A stretch of 64,000 bases of DNA from CAZGUG01 sp964625335 (GCA_964625335.1 CAZVBE010000009.1:14315-78314); one strand, 5' to 3'; shown: positions 9,150 through 18,085, counted from the first letter of the stretch. The notes: generated by a model not told the origin, from the letters alone. Numbers and translations are program-made.

Positions 9150-10598
9150 ATGGCAGATACCGGCGTTAAACGTGGTGCTATACATATAAACCTGGACGAA
9201 CGGAAGCTGTCTGTCATCGTTCATTCCCTGTTTTCCTCCTGGATGCTGGCCTTCCTCTTTGAGGGGCAAATACTCTATTCCCTCGCCGGCTCCTTTGACC
9301 TAAACCCTGCCGTCATGGTCTTCTGTGGAATTGCAGCTATTTTCACCGGGCTGCTGCTATGCGGGTTTCTTATCAAAACAAAGAAGGTGGCGCGGCACTT
9401 ATTCTTATGCTCCTATCCTTTTTTCGCTGTCGTCTCGGTTATCTTTTTCTTCCCGCCGTCTATATTTTGGACTCTTGGAATGATTGCCGGCTCTTTTCTG
9501 GCCGGAGGCTGTGTAGCGGCCTGGGGTTTTTACTTAAAAAGCAGCACACCGAAAAACGAGCGTATCAAGACGGCCGCCGATATGCTTATCTTTTCCAACA
9601 TCCTTATGATTTTGCTCAACACGACAGCCATTCACCTGTCACCCCGCGTTGGGCTGGCCTCCTCCATGCTCCTGCTTTTGGGTGCCTTTTTATTTGCGCT
9701 GCGGCTTCCTGCAGGTCATGACGACGGTTCCCACGCTTCTTCCCGGCAGAAAAATAACGCAATAAGCATCACGGGGCTGCTGGCTTTTCTATGCCTCTTT
9801 ATTGTGATCATCACCATCAACTCAGGGCTGATGTACCAGGTGATTAATCCTGCCTTTGCGCATCTGGAATGGCTGACAGGCTGGTATTGGGCCATTCCTT
9901 ATATAGGTGCCCTTTTTATCATGAGAAACTTGCCCCGGAAAACAAACAGGGCTTACATACTCTATGTAGCCATCGCTATGATCGGACTTTCGTTTATCGG
10001 TTTCATGACCCTTGACCGCACGGTAGCCGGCTATCTCGTGGTCAACACGCTGATGATGGGGGCCTGCGGTGTATACGATCTGTTCTGGTGGAGCATCCTC
10101 GGTGAGATGCTCGACTTTCATAACAACCCGGCAAAAATCCTAGGCATCGGCCTTTCCGCAAATGTGCTGGGTGTGCTTATGGGCGGGATGATCGGCAACT
10201 CCGCCGTATCCGGCGGTGGGTACAGCCTGCATCCCACGCTGCTGGCACTTACCGTGGTTTGCGTTACACTTACCCTGCTGCCGCCTTTGCATAAGCGTTT
10301 ATCCTTCCTGCTCAAAGACCATGCCTATCTTACGGCATTTTTCGAAATACCTGTGCTGGAAAAAACCAGTCAGGTCGATCGCACCCTAATGTCCGGAGGC
10401 CTTTCGAAACGGGAAAGCCAGGTCGCATCTTTGCTGCTTCAGGGTAAAACCTATCGGACGATTGCCGGTGAACTTTTTATCAGCGAAAACACGGTGAAGT
10501 ATTACATAAAAAACATCTATTCCAAATTCAATATACAAAGCCGTGCGGAATTAATTGACATCGTACTTAATAAGGAGAGTACTGCCCGGTCCGGATAG
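9150..10598 (+). CDS. Membrane-embedded LuxR-type transcriptional regulator (MFS-like sensor plus HTH)
   Basis: 482 residues. The first ~400 residues hold about 12 strongly hydrophobic segments arranged like a major-facilitator fold. The last ~65 residues are a LuxR-type helix-turn-helix (LSKRESQVASLLLQGKTYR, then SENTVKYYIKNIYSKFNI). Such fusions would sense a ligand or membrane state and bind DNA from the membrane; this is inference from architecture. AAGGAGG precedes the ATG. It is followed by a strong terminator, so it is probably monocistronic. The secreted stalk-domain protein immediately downstream is a candidate target. Confidence 0.8.
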   Translation: MADTGVKRGAIHINLDERKLSVIVHSLFSSWMLAFLFEGQILYSLAGSFDLNPAVMVFCGIAAIFTGLLLCGFLIKTKKVARHLFLCSYPFFAVVSVIFFFPPSIFWTLGMIAGSFLAGGCVAAWGFYLKSSTPKNERIKTAADMLIFSNILMILLNTTAIHLSPRVGLASSMLLLLGAFLFALRLPAGHDDGSHASSRQKNNAISITGLLAFLCLFIVIITINSGLMYQVINPAFAHLEWLTGWYWAIPYIGALFIMRNLPRKTNRAYILYVAIAMIGLSFIGFMTLDRTVAGYLVVNTLMMGACGVYDLFWWSILGEMLDFHNNPAKILGIGLSANVLGVLMGGMIGNSAVSGGGYSLHPTLLALTVVCVTLTLLPPLHKRLSFLLKDHAYLTAFFEIPVLEKTSQVDRTLMSGGLSKRESQVASLLLQGKTYRTIAGELFISENTVKYYIKNIYSKFNIQSRAELIDIVLNKESTARSG

Positions 10599-10614
10599 CA
10601 CATTCAATAATCAT

Positions 10615-10661
10615 ATGCAAATAAAGCCCCTACCCGAAAAAGGTAGGGGCTTTATTTGCAT
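10615..10661 (+). terminator. Strong intrinsic terminator after the LuxR gene
   Basis: A 20-bp perfect inverted repeat (ATGCAAATAAAGCCCCTACC, loop CGAAAAA, and its complement) lies 17 nt after the stop codon. The right arm contains TTTATTT, so it may also work as a stem with A/T-rich base in both directions. Confidence 0.8.
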
Positions 10662-10712
10662 AAACTACCCGATTCGGGTGGGTTCAAGTTTCGTTTATCA
10701 TGCTAGTATACA

Positions 10713-10745
10713 ATTGGCAACAGATTTTGCCAATCCAATTATAAT
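10713..10745 (+). promoter_or_regulatory. Inverted-repeat operator and -10 before the stalk-domain gene
   Basis: ATTGGCAA-CAGATT-TTGCCAAT (10713-10734) is a perfect 8-bp inverted repeat just upstream of a perfect TATAAT (10740-10745), covering where the -35 would lie. The geometry suggests a regulator-controlled promoter. The neighbouring LuxR protein is a plausible but unproven binder. Confidence 0.5.
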
Positions 10746-10767
10746 ACGAAAGGGAGTGTTCTCTTTG

Positions 10768-11856
10768 ATGAAAAAGCTAGTCATCATTCTGGTGCTGGTC
10801 ATGCTATTTTCAGTTATGACAGCGCTTCCCGCGGCAGCCGCCTTAACTCCCATATCCGGCACGGTGCTCAATGATCAGCTAAGCTTCAAAATTGGCGGCA
10901 AGGCCGCTGTACCGGTAGGGGACGACGGCACGCCGGTGCTGCCCATATCCTATAACGGCACCACATACCTGCCGGTGCGGGCCATAGGCTATCTGCTAGG
11001 GCTTGGAATAGACTGGGACGGCGATACCAATACAGTACTCATCACCAGCTCTGCAACAAAAGCGGCACCCAAAGCCACTGCAGCTGCCAAAACCAACAAA
11101 CTGATACCCATTTCCGGGGCGGTACTAAACGATGACCTGAAGTTCAAACTGGACGGCAAGGCCGCTGTACCGGTTGGGGACGACGGCACGCCGGTGCTGC
11201 CCATATCCTATAACGGCACCACATACCTGCCGGTGCGGGCCATGGGCTATCTGTTGGGGCTTGGAATCGACTGGGACGGCGGTACCAATACAGTGCTCAT
11301 CACCAGCTCTGCAACAAAAGCGGCACCCCCGACCGCCGGCGGCGGACCGGGCTGGTATTTCACCAATTGGGAATATATAAAAAGCCCCGGTGATACGACT
11401 GATACGGGGGGAAAGGTAGGAAAATTCGCAAACGGGGACACATATACCGATTACCTGGAAGGCAAGGGCGAGAAGAACGATTTCACAATAGTTACGGCAC
11501 GGAAATTATCAAACGGTACTGTTGCTGCTTCCGGCCATGTAACCACCACATGGACAGACCCGCCTGAATATTTCGGCGCAAACGACCGGCCTACCATTAC
11601 CGTTAATCGGACAGTGGATTCCACATGGGGGATCAACGCCTTCTCTATTTCCTTTGATATGCACGATATTAACCCCGGGGGCGCAACAATGGGCAAAATC
11701 AACTTTGCATCGCCTGACGGGCAAACGCACGTACAGGCCTACAAGGGAACCATGCAGATGCAAAAAGCAAAGACGGGTAAAGCCGGCGACAAGATGGCTG
11801 TCATTTTTCATCTGAACTGGTACGGCTTTAAATATTATTACGAGTGGCGGGAATAG
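10768..11856 (+). CDS. Secreted protein with two copper-amine-oxidase-N-like (stalk) repeats
   Basis: 362 residues. An N-terminal signal peptide (MKKLVIILVLVMLFSVMTAL, cleavage likely after PAAA) is followed by two near-identical ~65-residue repeats (residues ~30-95 and ~115-180) carrying the PVLPISYNGTTYLPVRAI core and ending LGLGIDWDG..TNTVLITSS, the 'stalk'/PF07833-like module common in clostridial surface proteins. The remaining ~180 residues are a beta-rich domain I do not recognise. I start at ATG 10768 because the signal peptide begins there and AAAGGGAG lies upstream. Role probably extracellular binding or envelope structure. Confidence 0.75.
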   Translation: MKKLVIILVLVMLFSVMTALPAAAALTPISGTVLNDQLSFKIGGKAAVPVGDDGTPVLPISYNGTTYLPVRAIGYLLGLGIDWDGDTNTVLITSSATKAAPKATAAAKTNKLIPISGAVLNDDLKFKLDGKAAVPVGDDGTPVLPISYNGTTYLPVRAMGYLLGLGIDWDGGTNTVLITSSATKAAPPTAGGGPGWYFTNWEYIKSPGDTTDTGGKVGKFANGDTYTDYLEGKGEKNDFTIVTARKLSNGTVAASGHVTTTWTDPPEYFGANDRPTITVNRTVDSTWGINAFSISFDMHDINPGGATMGKINFASPDGQTHVQAYKGTMQMQKAKTGKAGDKMAVIFHLNWYGFKYYYEWRE

Positions 11857-11904
11857 TATACAATTTTTTTAAACCCTATATGTCCCGTGCGAAATGTGCT
11901 TGCG

Positions 11905-11941
11905 AAAAGCCCCTTCCCGAAAAAGGCGGGGGCCTTTTTTC
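11905..11941 (+). terminator. Intrinsic terminator after the stalk-domain gene
   Basis: GAAAAGCCCC-TTCC...GGCGGGGGCC-TTTTTTC forms a G/C-rich hairpin followed by a T-run, resembling the hairpin at 10615-10661 in sequence. Confidence 0.65.
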
Positions 11942-12034
11942 GCAGACTGCCCGGGCCGGGTACTTTTTTCTGTACATAGACTGTTATTCTGTTATAGACG
12001 GAAAAAATGCTTGACGGTAAAAGGAGGAGTTTGT

Positions 12035-12565
12035 TTGAAGGCGATTATTCGAAGAAGGAATGCCTTTGCAGTTTTTACCGCACTCGGTGTTACTATCAGC
12101 GTTTTGATTATTATATGCGGCATACGTATACCGGAAATCCCCACACGGCTTTTACTCGCTGTCAGCATCCCGTCAAGCGCATGGCTGGCTGTCTATTGGA
12201 TACAGGAATACAGGAAACTGCAAACGGCTCAGCTGATAGTTGAAAACCGGATTCTGCACATCTGCACCGCCTCCGCCGGCGAAGGGGACGGCGATACTGC
12301 AAAACCGGAAAATGTTGAGAATACCGAGGTATTTATATCCTACTTTGGTATCCTACTTGACACAAAAATAATCAGATTTAATCAGGACAAAATCTTTTTG
12401 AAAGCCGTAGAAATCGGGCGGGATTTTATCTCCCTCTCTTATGGTACAGATAAAAGGGTACAGAACATACGGTTTCTGCGTACTGTGACAAGCAGCGAGG
12501 AACTAGAAAACATTGTAAAGCAGTTCCGGGATGAAACCGGCATTGTGCCTGTAATAACAGATTAA
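12035..12565 (+). CDS. Small membrane protein of unknown function
   Basis: 176 residues from a TTG start placed 7 nt after a strong AAGGAGG (12021-12027). Two hydrophobic helices (residues ~10-30 and ~33-53) are followed by a soluble ~120-residue domain (KPENVENTEVFISYFGILLD ...) of PH-like, bacterial-membrane-associated appearance; no family is recognised with confidence. It is 20 nt upstream of another small membrane protein and probably co-transcribed with it. Start choice rests on the ribosome-binding site; an in-frame longer form from 11894 would cross the terminator hairpin. Confidence 0.6.
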   Translation: MKAIIRRRNAFAVFTALGVTISVLIIICGIRIPEIPTRLLLAVSIPSSAWLAVYWIQEYRKLQTAQLIVENRILHICTASAGEGDGDTAKPENVENTEVFISYFGILLDTKIIRFNQDKIFLKAVEIGRDFISLSYGTDKRVQNIRFLRTVTSSEELENIVKQFRDETGIVPVITD

Positions 12566-12585
12566 TAAAGGGAAGGTGAGGTTTT

Positions 12586-13161
12586 ATGCACGGATTTTCG
12601 CCCAGGATAAGCGACCCGGCCTTTGCTAAATATATCAAAAACACCAACCGCTGGTCGGCCATATTCTCCATCATTGTGGCCATCGTCGCAGTTATCGGTT
12701 TTTATATCGCCGGCGAGAAGGGCGCAGAGGGTATGGATAACCCGCAGTCGCTTTTTATCGGCCTTGGCGTTGGCGGTATGTTTGTTGTCATTGCGTTGTT
12801 TCAGATTTTAGGCAGAAAGCGCAGTTCAACCTGGGATGGTACGGTGGAGGATAAAAAGGTTAAAAAGAAAACCGAGAAACATACCTACGGGGATGGTGAT
12901 GTCCGGTATGAGGATTATCTTGAATACTCGGTCATAATCCGCAGCGATACCGGAAAAAAACATGTATTAAAGGCAAGAGACGACACCACGCTTTATAACT
13001 ATTATCGCATCGGTGACCGGGTGCGGCATCATGCAGGCTTAAACTCCTACGAGAAATTCGATAAAACAGGCGATAAATTCATACCCTGCAACGCCTGTGC
13101 GAGCTTAAATGATATAAACGACGATTACTGCTTCCGCTGCAAATGCCCGCTGCTGAAGTAA
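12586..13161 (+). CDS. Membrane protein with C-terminal zinc-ribbon-like Cys pairs
   Basis: 191 residues. Two transmembrane helices (residues ~22-44 and ~56-78) are followed by a basic KKVKKKTEK linker, a beta-rich domain with a YEDYLEYSVIIRSDTGK segment, and a C-terminal CNAC...CFRCKC zinc-ribbon-like pair (residues ~167-188). Function unknown; it may be a membrane-anchored adaptor. GAAGGTGAGG precedes the ATG. It likely forms a two-gene unit with the preceding membrane protein. Confidence 0.6.
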   Translation: MHGFSPRISDPAFAKYIKNTNRWSAIFSIIVAIVAVIGFYIAGEKGAEGMDNPQSLFIGLGVGGMFVVIALFQILGRKRSSTWDGTVEDKKVKKKTEKHTYGDGDVRYEDYLEYSVIIRSDTGKKHVLKARDDTTLYNYYRIGDRVRHHAGLNSYEKFDKTGDKFIPCNACASLNDINDDYCFRCKCPLLK

Positions 13162-13260
13162 TAAAAAAATAAATTTTCCGGTTGCGGTTGAAAAAAACAG
13201 TTTACGAATCGATTCACTGGTAAAGACATGGAACGAGTCGGGGATCAGCGCGCAAATCAA

Positions 13261-13294
13261 GGGGGACCGGCGGTGAACCGCGGACCGGTCCCCC
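13261..13294. repeat. GGGGGAC hairpin (REP-like)
   Basis: Outer arms GGGGGACCGG / CCGGTCCCCC with an inner CGGT-GA-ACCG hairpin. It belongs with the GGGGAC-core short repeats seen at 13362-13383, 14165-14237, 27370-27580 and 61026-61060. No gene lies in 13162-13402. Confidence 0.55.
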
Positions 13295-13361
13295 GCATAC
13301 TGATTACCCTATTAGGGATAACCCTTGCCCCTACTTATGTTTCCGGGGGCTTTGCGAAGCA

Positions 13362-13383
13362 AGAGAACCGTCCCCTTGCTTTT
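13362..13383. repeat. Copy of the AGAGAACCGTCCCC short repeat
   Basis: One copy of the unit found three more times at 14165-14237 (GAACCGTCCCCTTGC core). It lies just beyond the 3' end of the truncated guaA copy. Confidence 0.7.
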
Positions 13384-13402
13384 TCTCCCCCTTGCTTTCC
13401 TG

Positions 13403-14158
13403 TTATTCCCACTCTATGGTACCCGGCGGTTTTGTGGTGATATCGTAAACCACCCGGTTAATACCCTTTACATTGTTTACAATTCTTGATGATATGGTCT
13501 CCAGCACACGATAGGGTATTTTGGCCCAGTCTGCCGTCATACCGTCCGAGCTGGTTACAGCCCTTACAGCCACCACATGGTCGTAGGTCCTTTCATCCCC
13601 CATAACGCCAACCGATTTGACGTCCGGCAGCACGGCAAAATACTGCCATATTTCCCTTTCCAGGCCGGCGTTTGCTATCTCTTGTCTTACTATTGCATCG
13701 GCTTCCTTCAATATTTTAAGTTTGTCCCCTGTTATATTGCCTATTACCCGTATGGCAAGACCGGGCCCCGGAAATGGCTGCCGCCATACCTGCTGTGCCG
13801 GAATCCCGAGGTCGGTTCCCACCTTCCTTACCTCATCCTTGAAAAGTGACCTCAAGGGTTCAATAAGGGAAAGGGTCATATCCTCAGGCAGTCCGCCGAC
13901 ATTGTGATGGCTCTTTATTACCGAGGCCACCTTGCTTCCGCTCTCTATCACATCGGGATAGATTGTTCCCTGTACGAGAAAATCCACCTTTCCGAGCTTA
14001 CCCGCCTCTTCCTCGAACACCCTTATGAATTCCCCGCCAATTATCTTCCTTTTTGCTTCGGGGTCGGTTATGCCTTCCAGCCGGCTTAAAAATCTGTCTC
14101 TGGCGTCCACCGTAATAAGGTTTATGTTAAACAGGTCCCTGAATACCCTTTCCACCTG
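13403..14158 (-). pseudogene. Truncated duplicate of the guaA 3' end
   Basis: 756 bp that appear identical to 14238-14993, the last ~251 codons of guaA, displaced by 835 bp. It keeps the end of the ATP-pyrophosphatase domain and the dimerisation domain with the normal stop, but lacks the glutaminase domain and the SGGVDSS ATP loop. Its 5' end fuses to a GGGGAC short repeat and has no proper start; the first in-frame GTG is an internal Val codon. It is therefore non-functional as GMP synthetase. Perfect identity implies a recent event or an assembly error. Confidence 0.9.
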
Positions 14159-14164
14159 GAAGCA

Positions 14165-14237
14165 AGAGAACCGTCCCCTTGCTTTCCCTTGCAGAGAACC
14201 GTCCCCTTGCTTTCGAGAGAACCGTCCCCTTGCTTTC
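14165..14237. repeat. Three tandem copies of a 22-bp GGGGAC-core repeat
   Basis: Copies at 14165-14186, 14193-14214 and 14216-14237 share AGAGAACCGTCCCCTTGC plus TTTC. They fill the whole 79-bp gap between the guaA stop and the truncated duplicate, with a fourth copy at 13362-13383 on the other side. Not CRISPR: the units are separated by 1-6 nt only. Confidence 0.85.
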
Positions 14238-15776
14238 TTATTCCCACTCTATGGTACCCGGCGGTTTTGTGGTGATATCGTAAACCACCCGGTTAATACC
14301 CTTTACATTGTTTACAATTCTTGATGATATGGTCTCCAGCACACGATAGGGTATTTTGGCCCAGTCTGCCGTCATACCGTCCGAGCTGGTTACAGCCCTT
14401 ACAGCCACCACATGGTCGTAGGTCCTTTCATCCCCCATAACGCCAACCGATTTGACGTCCGGCAGCACGGCAAAATACTGCCATATTTCCCTTTCCAGGC
14501 CGGCGTTTGCTATCTCTTGTCTTACTATTGCATCGGCTTCCTTCAATATTTTAAGTTTGTCCCCTGTTATATTGCCTATTACCCGTATGGCAAGACCGGG
14601 CCCCGGAAATGGCTGCCGCCATACCTGCTGTGCCGGAATCCCGAGGTCGGTTCCCACCTTCCTTACCTCATCCTTGAAAAGTGACCTCAAGGGTTCAATA
14701 AGGGAAAGGGTCATATCCTCAGGCAGTCCGCCGACATTGTGATGGCTCTTTATTACCGAGGCCACCTTGCTTCCGCTCTCTATCACATCGGGATAGATTG
14801 TTCCCTGTACGAGAAAATCCACCTTTCCGAGCTTACCCGCCTCTTCCTCGAACACCCTTATGAATTCCCCGCCAATTATCTTCCTTTTTGCTTCGGGGTC
14901 GGTTATGCCTTCCAGCCGGCTTAAAAATCTGTCTCTGGCGTCCACCGTAATAAGGTTTATGTTAAACAGGTCCCTGAATACCCTTTCCACCTGTATCTCC
15001 TCGTCCTTGCGCAAAAGACCGTGGTTTACAAATATGCAGGTAAGCCGGTCTCCTACCGCTCTGTGCACCAAAACCGCAGCCACAGAGGAATCCACACCGC
15101 CGCTTAGGGCGCACACGACTTTTTTGCCGCCCACCGTTTCCCGGATGCTTTTTACCTGGTCCTCGATAAAACCGCTCATGTCCCAGTCGGGCTTGCAGTC
15201 GCATATATCAAATATGAAATTGGACAAAAGCTCCGGGCCTATTGGCGTGTGCTCTACCTCCGGATGAAACTGGACCGCATAAAGCTTTCTCTCGACATCC
15301 GCCATGGCGGCTACCGGACAGCCTTCTGTGACGGCGGTTATTTCAAAACCCTCGGGAGGCCTGTCGATATAACAGGTATGACTCATCCAGCATACGGTTT
15401 GGCCTTCAATATTCTTAAAAATATGCTGCTGTTCCTTTATATATAAATCCGTCTTTCCGTATTCCCTGGACGGAGCCTTTTTAACGCTGCCGCCAAAAAC
15501 ATGGGCAATAAGCTGTGCTCCGTAGCAAATCCCCAGAATGGGTATGCCCATTTCAAGTACATCTTTATGGCACACGGGGGCGCCCTCTTCAAATACGCTG
15601 CTTGGCCCCCCTGTTAAGATTATCCCCTTTGGGTTTTTTGCCCTTATCTCGTCGGGGGAAGTGTCGTAGGGCAGTACTTCGCTGTAAACATGCAAATCCC
15701 TTATCCTTCTGGCTATTAACTGGTTATACTGACCTCCAAAATCCAGTACTAAAATTCTGTCGGTTGGCTGTGTCAT
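14238..15776 (-). CDS. guaA: GMP synthase (glutamine-hydrolysing)
   Basis: Converts XMP to GMP with glutamine and ATP. The 512-residue protein has an N-terminal class I glutaminase (nucleophile in GICYGAQLIAHVFGG, His-Glu in QFHPEVEHT) followed by the ATP-pyrophosphatase with P-loop SGGVDSSVAA near residue 230 and the C-terminal dimerisation domain ending KPPGTIEWE. It lies 15 nt after guaB, so the two IMP-to-GMP genes form an operon. The 3' half is duplicated downstream. Confidence 0.98.
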   Translation of the reverse strand: MTQPTDRILVLDFGGQYNQLIARRIRDLHVYSEVLPYDTSPDEIRAKNPKGIILTGGPSSVFEEGAPVCHKDVLEMGIPILGICYGAQLIAHVFGGSVKKAPSREYGKTDLYIKEQQHIFKNIEGQTVCWMSHTCYIDRPPEGFEITAVTEGCPVAAMADVERKLYAVQFHPEVEHTPIGPELLSNFIFDICDCKPDWDMSGFIEDQVKSIRETVGGKKVVCALSGGVDSSVAAVLVHRAVGDRLTCIFVNHGLLRKDEEIQVERVFRDLFNINLITVDARDRFLSRLEGITDPEAKRKIIGGEFIRVFEEEAGKLGKVDFLVQGTIYPDVIESGSKVASVIKSHHNVGGLPEDMTLSLIEPLRSLFKDEVRKVGTDLGIPAQQVWRQPFPGPGLAIRVIGNITGDKLKILKEADAIVRQEIANAGLEREIWQYFAVLPDVKSVGVMGDERTYDHVVAVRAVTSSDGMTADWAKIPYRVLETISSRIVNNVKGINRVVYDITTKPPGTIEWE

Positions 15777-15791
15777 TATTCTACCCCTCTC

Positions 15792-17249
15792 TTAACCTAT
15801 GCTGTAGTTAGGCGCTTCTTTTGTTATATGAACATCATGGGGATGGTTTTCCCTAAGACCTGCAGCGGTTATGGTCAAAAACCTGGTGTTCGCCTTAAGC
15901 TCGGCTATGGTCTTGGTCCCGCAATATCCCATTCCGGCCCGCAGGCCCCCCACAAGCTGATAAACCGTATCCGCTAAAACTCCCTTGTAGGCTACTCTGC
16001 CCTCTACTCCTTCGGGTACCAGCTTTTTGCTGTCCTCCTGGAAATACCTGTCCCTGCTGCCGGACGACATTGCGGCTATCGAGCCCATGCCCCGGTATAC
16101 CTTAAAGCTTCTGCCCTGGTATATTTCAATATCTCCGGGGCTCTCCTCTGTGCCCGCAAAGAGTGAGCCAATCATAACGGTATCTGCCCCGGCGGCTATT
16201 GCCTTTGGAATATCCCCCGAATATTTGATGCCTCCGTCGGCGATTATCGGCACTCCGTATTTGGCTGCTGCCTCTGCGCTGTCCATTATTGCAGTTATCT
16301 GCGGGACCCCTATACCGGTCACCACCCGGGTGGTACATATAGAGCCCGGTCCGATACCCACCTTTACAGCATCCGCTCCCGCCTTTATCAGCGCTTCGGT
16401 GCCCTCATAGGTGGCAACATTCCCGGCCACCAGCTGAAGCTCCGGGAAAGCCGACTTGATCTTGTACAAAGCGTCAATTACACCCTGGGAGTGCCCATGG
16501 GCGGTATCGAGAACCACCACGTCCACCTGGGCGTTTCCCAGTTCTTTTATTCTCTCCATTATATCGGGGGTCACACCTATCGCCGCTCCGGCCAACAGTC
16601 TGCCCCCTGTATCCTTGGCGGAATTTGGATACTTGATGGCTTTCTCTATATCCTTTATGGTTATAAGGCCCTTCAGATTGCCTTTATTATCTACAATGGG
16701 GAGCTTCTCAATTTTGTATTTCTTGAGTATTTCCTGGGCCTGGGTGAGGTTTGTCCCCTCCGCCGCCGTGACGAGATTTTCGCTAGTCATAACATCTGAA
16801 ATCTTTTTTGTCATATCGGTTTCGAATCTCAAATCCCTGTTGGTGATTATACCCACCAGTTTACCCCTAACGGTTATGGGCACTCCCGAAATATGGTACC
16901 TCTCCATCAGTCCCAGGGCATCCGAAATAGGGTGGTCAGGGCCAAGATGAAAGGGGTCAATTATGACACCGTGCTCGGATCTCTTCACCTTGTCCACCTC
17001 CGAAGCCTGTTCCTCTATAGACATGTTCTTATGAATTATTCCAATACCACCTTCCCTGGCTACGGCAATGGCCATACGGGCTTCGGTCACAGTATCCATG
17101 CCTGCGCTTACTATAGGGATATTTAGCTTAATACTCTTTGTCAGGCTTGTATTGAGCTCCACTTCCCTTGGAAGCACCTTGGACTGTGCAGGTATAAGCA
17201 ATACGTCATCAAAGGTCAGTCCCTTTTTTAAAACCTTTTCTTCATACAT
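15792..17249 (-). CDS. guaB: IMP dehydrogenase
   Basis: NAD-dependent oxidation of IMP to XMP, the committed step to GMP. The protein is 485 residues. The TIM-barrel is interrupted by a CBS pair (residues ~95-205, MERYHISGVPITVRGKLVG and YKIEKLPIVDNKGNLKG). The catalytic Cys is in GPGSICTTRVVTGIG and the mobile flap in GMGSIAAMSSGSRDRYFQ. ATG 17249 follows AAGGGGA. A consensus promoter sits 66 nt upstream; no riboswitch is visible in the short leader. Confidence 0.98.
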   Translation of the reverse strand: MYEEKVLKKGLTFDDVLLIPAQSKVLPREVELNTSLTKSIKLNIPIVSAGMDTVTEARMAIAVAREGGIGIIHKNMSIEEQASEVDKVKRSEHGVIIDPFHLGPDHPISDALGLMERYHISGVPITVRGKLVGIITNRDLRFETDMTKKISDVMTSENLVTAAEGTNLTQAQEILKKYKIEKLPIVDNKGNLKGLITIKDIEKAIKYPNSAKDTGGRLLAGAAIGVTPDIMERIKELGNAQVDVVVLDTAHGHSQGVIDALYKIKSAFPELQLVAGNVATYEGTEALIKAGADAVKVGIGPGSICTTRVVTGIGVPQITAIMDSAEAAAKYGVPIIADGGIKYSGDIPKAIAAGADTVMIGSLFAGTEESPGDIEIYQGRSFKVYRGMGSIAAMSSGSRDRYFQEDSKKLVPEGVEGRVAYKGVLADTVYQLVGGLRAGMGYCGTKTIAELKANTRFLTITAAGLRENHPHDVHITKEAPNYSIG

Positions 17250-17314
17250 ATTTAAGCATCCCCTTTTCTTCTAGTATACCAAGAATCCATTCCATGAATT
17301 AGGTATTTTTGAGT

Positions 17315-17343
17315 ATTATAGTCAAATAAAACGCCCTTGTCAA
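17315..17343 (-). promoter_or_regulatory. Sigma-A promoter of guaB-guaA
   Basis: Minus-strand TTGACA (17338-17343), 17-nt spacer, TATAAT (17315-17320): a full consensus match. The remainder of the 324-bp gap (17344-17560) is A+T-rich; nothing else is identified in it. Confidence 0.85.
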
Positions 17344-17573
17344 ATACTATATCCCACTCTCGTGATTTATTCCATGGTTTCGTATTTTTCGGCCATATTC
17401 CGCATACTTTCAATTATTATTATACCAAAAATATACTGTAAAACCCTTATTAGTTTTTATGGTTAATTTCCAATACAGGGGTATTATTTCTCTAAGGGTA
17501 ACAATTTACCCAAATAAAAACGTATTAGAGGACAATAATATACAAAAGAAGTTTACTATAAGGAGGTCATCAA

Positions 17574-17804
17574 ATGGAGGATTTCAGTCCCTCAGAGGCT
17601 ATTGAGCCGTTGTCGTCCAAAAATCTGACAATTCTTGAGGAACAACTGTCCCAGGAAACCCTGATAATACTTAAGCTGAAGCAGTATTCAAAGCAGTGTC
17701 AGGATTCCGAGCTAAAAAACCTCTGCAGTCAACTGGCGGAAAAACACAAGAATAATTACAACACCCTGCTTAACTATGTGGTTTCCCACATAAGCAGCGG
17801 ATAA
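17574..17804 (+). CDS. Small spore-coat-associated (CotF-partner) protein
   Basis: 76 residues, predicted all-helical (TILEEQLSQETLIILKLKQY, CSQLAEKHKNNYNTLLNYV), resembling the small ferritin-like/coat-type proteins often paired with CotF. AAGGAGG precedes the ATG. It ends 12 nt before the next gene, so the two are one transcript. The coat role is inferred from the pairing; expression would be in the mother cell during sporulation, but no clear SigE/SigK promoter was found. Confidence 0.6.
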   Translation: MEDFSPSEAIEPLSSKNLTILEEQLSQETLIILKLKQYSKQCQDSELKNLCSQLAEKHKNNYNTLLNYVVSHISSG

Positions 17805-17816
17805 GGAGGTTTCCAA

Positions 17817-18083
17817 ATGAGCGGCGTTGAATACTTTGGGGATAAGGAAATCCTGAAGGATTTGCTGGTATCCGAAAAACATTTGTCCGGTTCATATAAT
17901 ACCTGCGTCAATGAAAGCACAAGCAAGATCCTCGGCGATATACTTGAAAATATCCTGAATGAAACCCATAAAATGCATTGGGATATATCGTCCGCCATGA
18001 TAAAACGGGGCTGGTACAGAAGCAAGTATGCCGCCAGCAGGGATATTGAAATGATAAAACATAAGTATAAGCAGCTTAACTAA
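17817..18083 (+). CDS. CotF-family spore coat protein
   Basis: 88 residues matching the CotF helical repeat: DLLVSEKHLSGSYNTCVNES, then ILNETHKMHWDISSAMIKRGWY. This family (spore coat protein F-like) is restricted to endospore formers. AAGGAGG precedes the ATG. With its small partner upstream it indicates a sporulating host. Confidence 0.8.
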   Translation: MSGVEYFGDKEILKDLLVSEKHLSGSYNTCVNESTSKILGDILENILNETHKMHWDISSAMIKRGWYRSKYAASRDIEMIKHKYKQLN

Positions 18084-18085
18084 AA

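Noticed and set aside
8774..9269. Minus-strand open frames as a transposase
   Set aside because: They lie in two frames with a stop between and I could not match any transposase motif; kept only as a possible decayed ORF.
10555..10767. N-terminal extension of the stalk-domain protein
   Set aside because: It would cross the terminator hairpin and overlap the LuxR gene; the signal peptide starts at 10768 with its own ribosome-binding site.
13403..14155. Reading frame for a 250-residue 'GMP synthase C-terminal domain' protein
   Set aside because: It is a duplicated 3' fragment whose only start is an internal Val (GTG) codon without a ribosome-binding site; treated as pseudogene.
14165..14237. 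Possible CRISPR array
   Set aside because: Units are only 22 bp with 1-6 bp between them and no unique spacers or cas genes.
17344..17560. Riboswitch before guaB
   Set aside because: The leader after the promoter is only ~66 nt and lacks any purine-aptamer core; the remaining gap shows no conserved motif.
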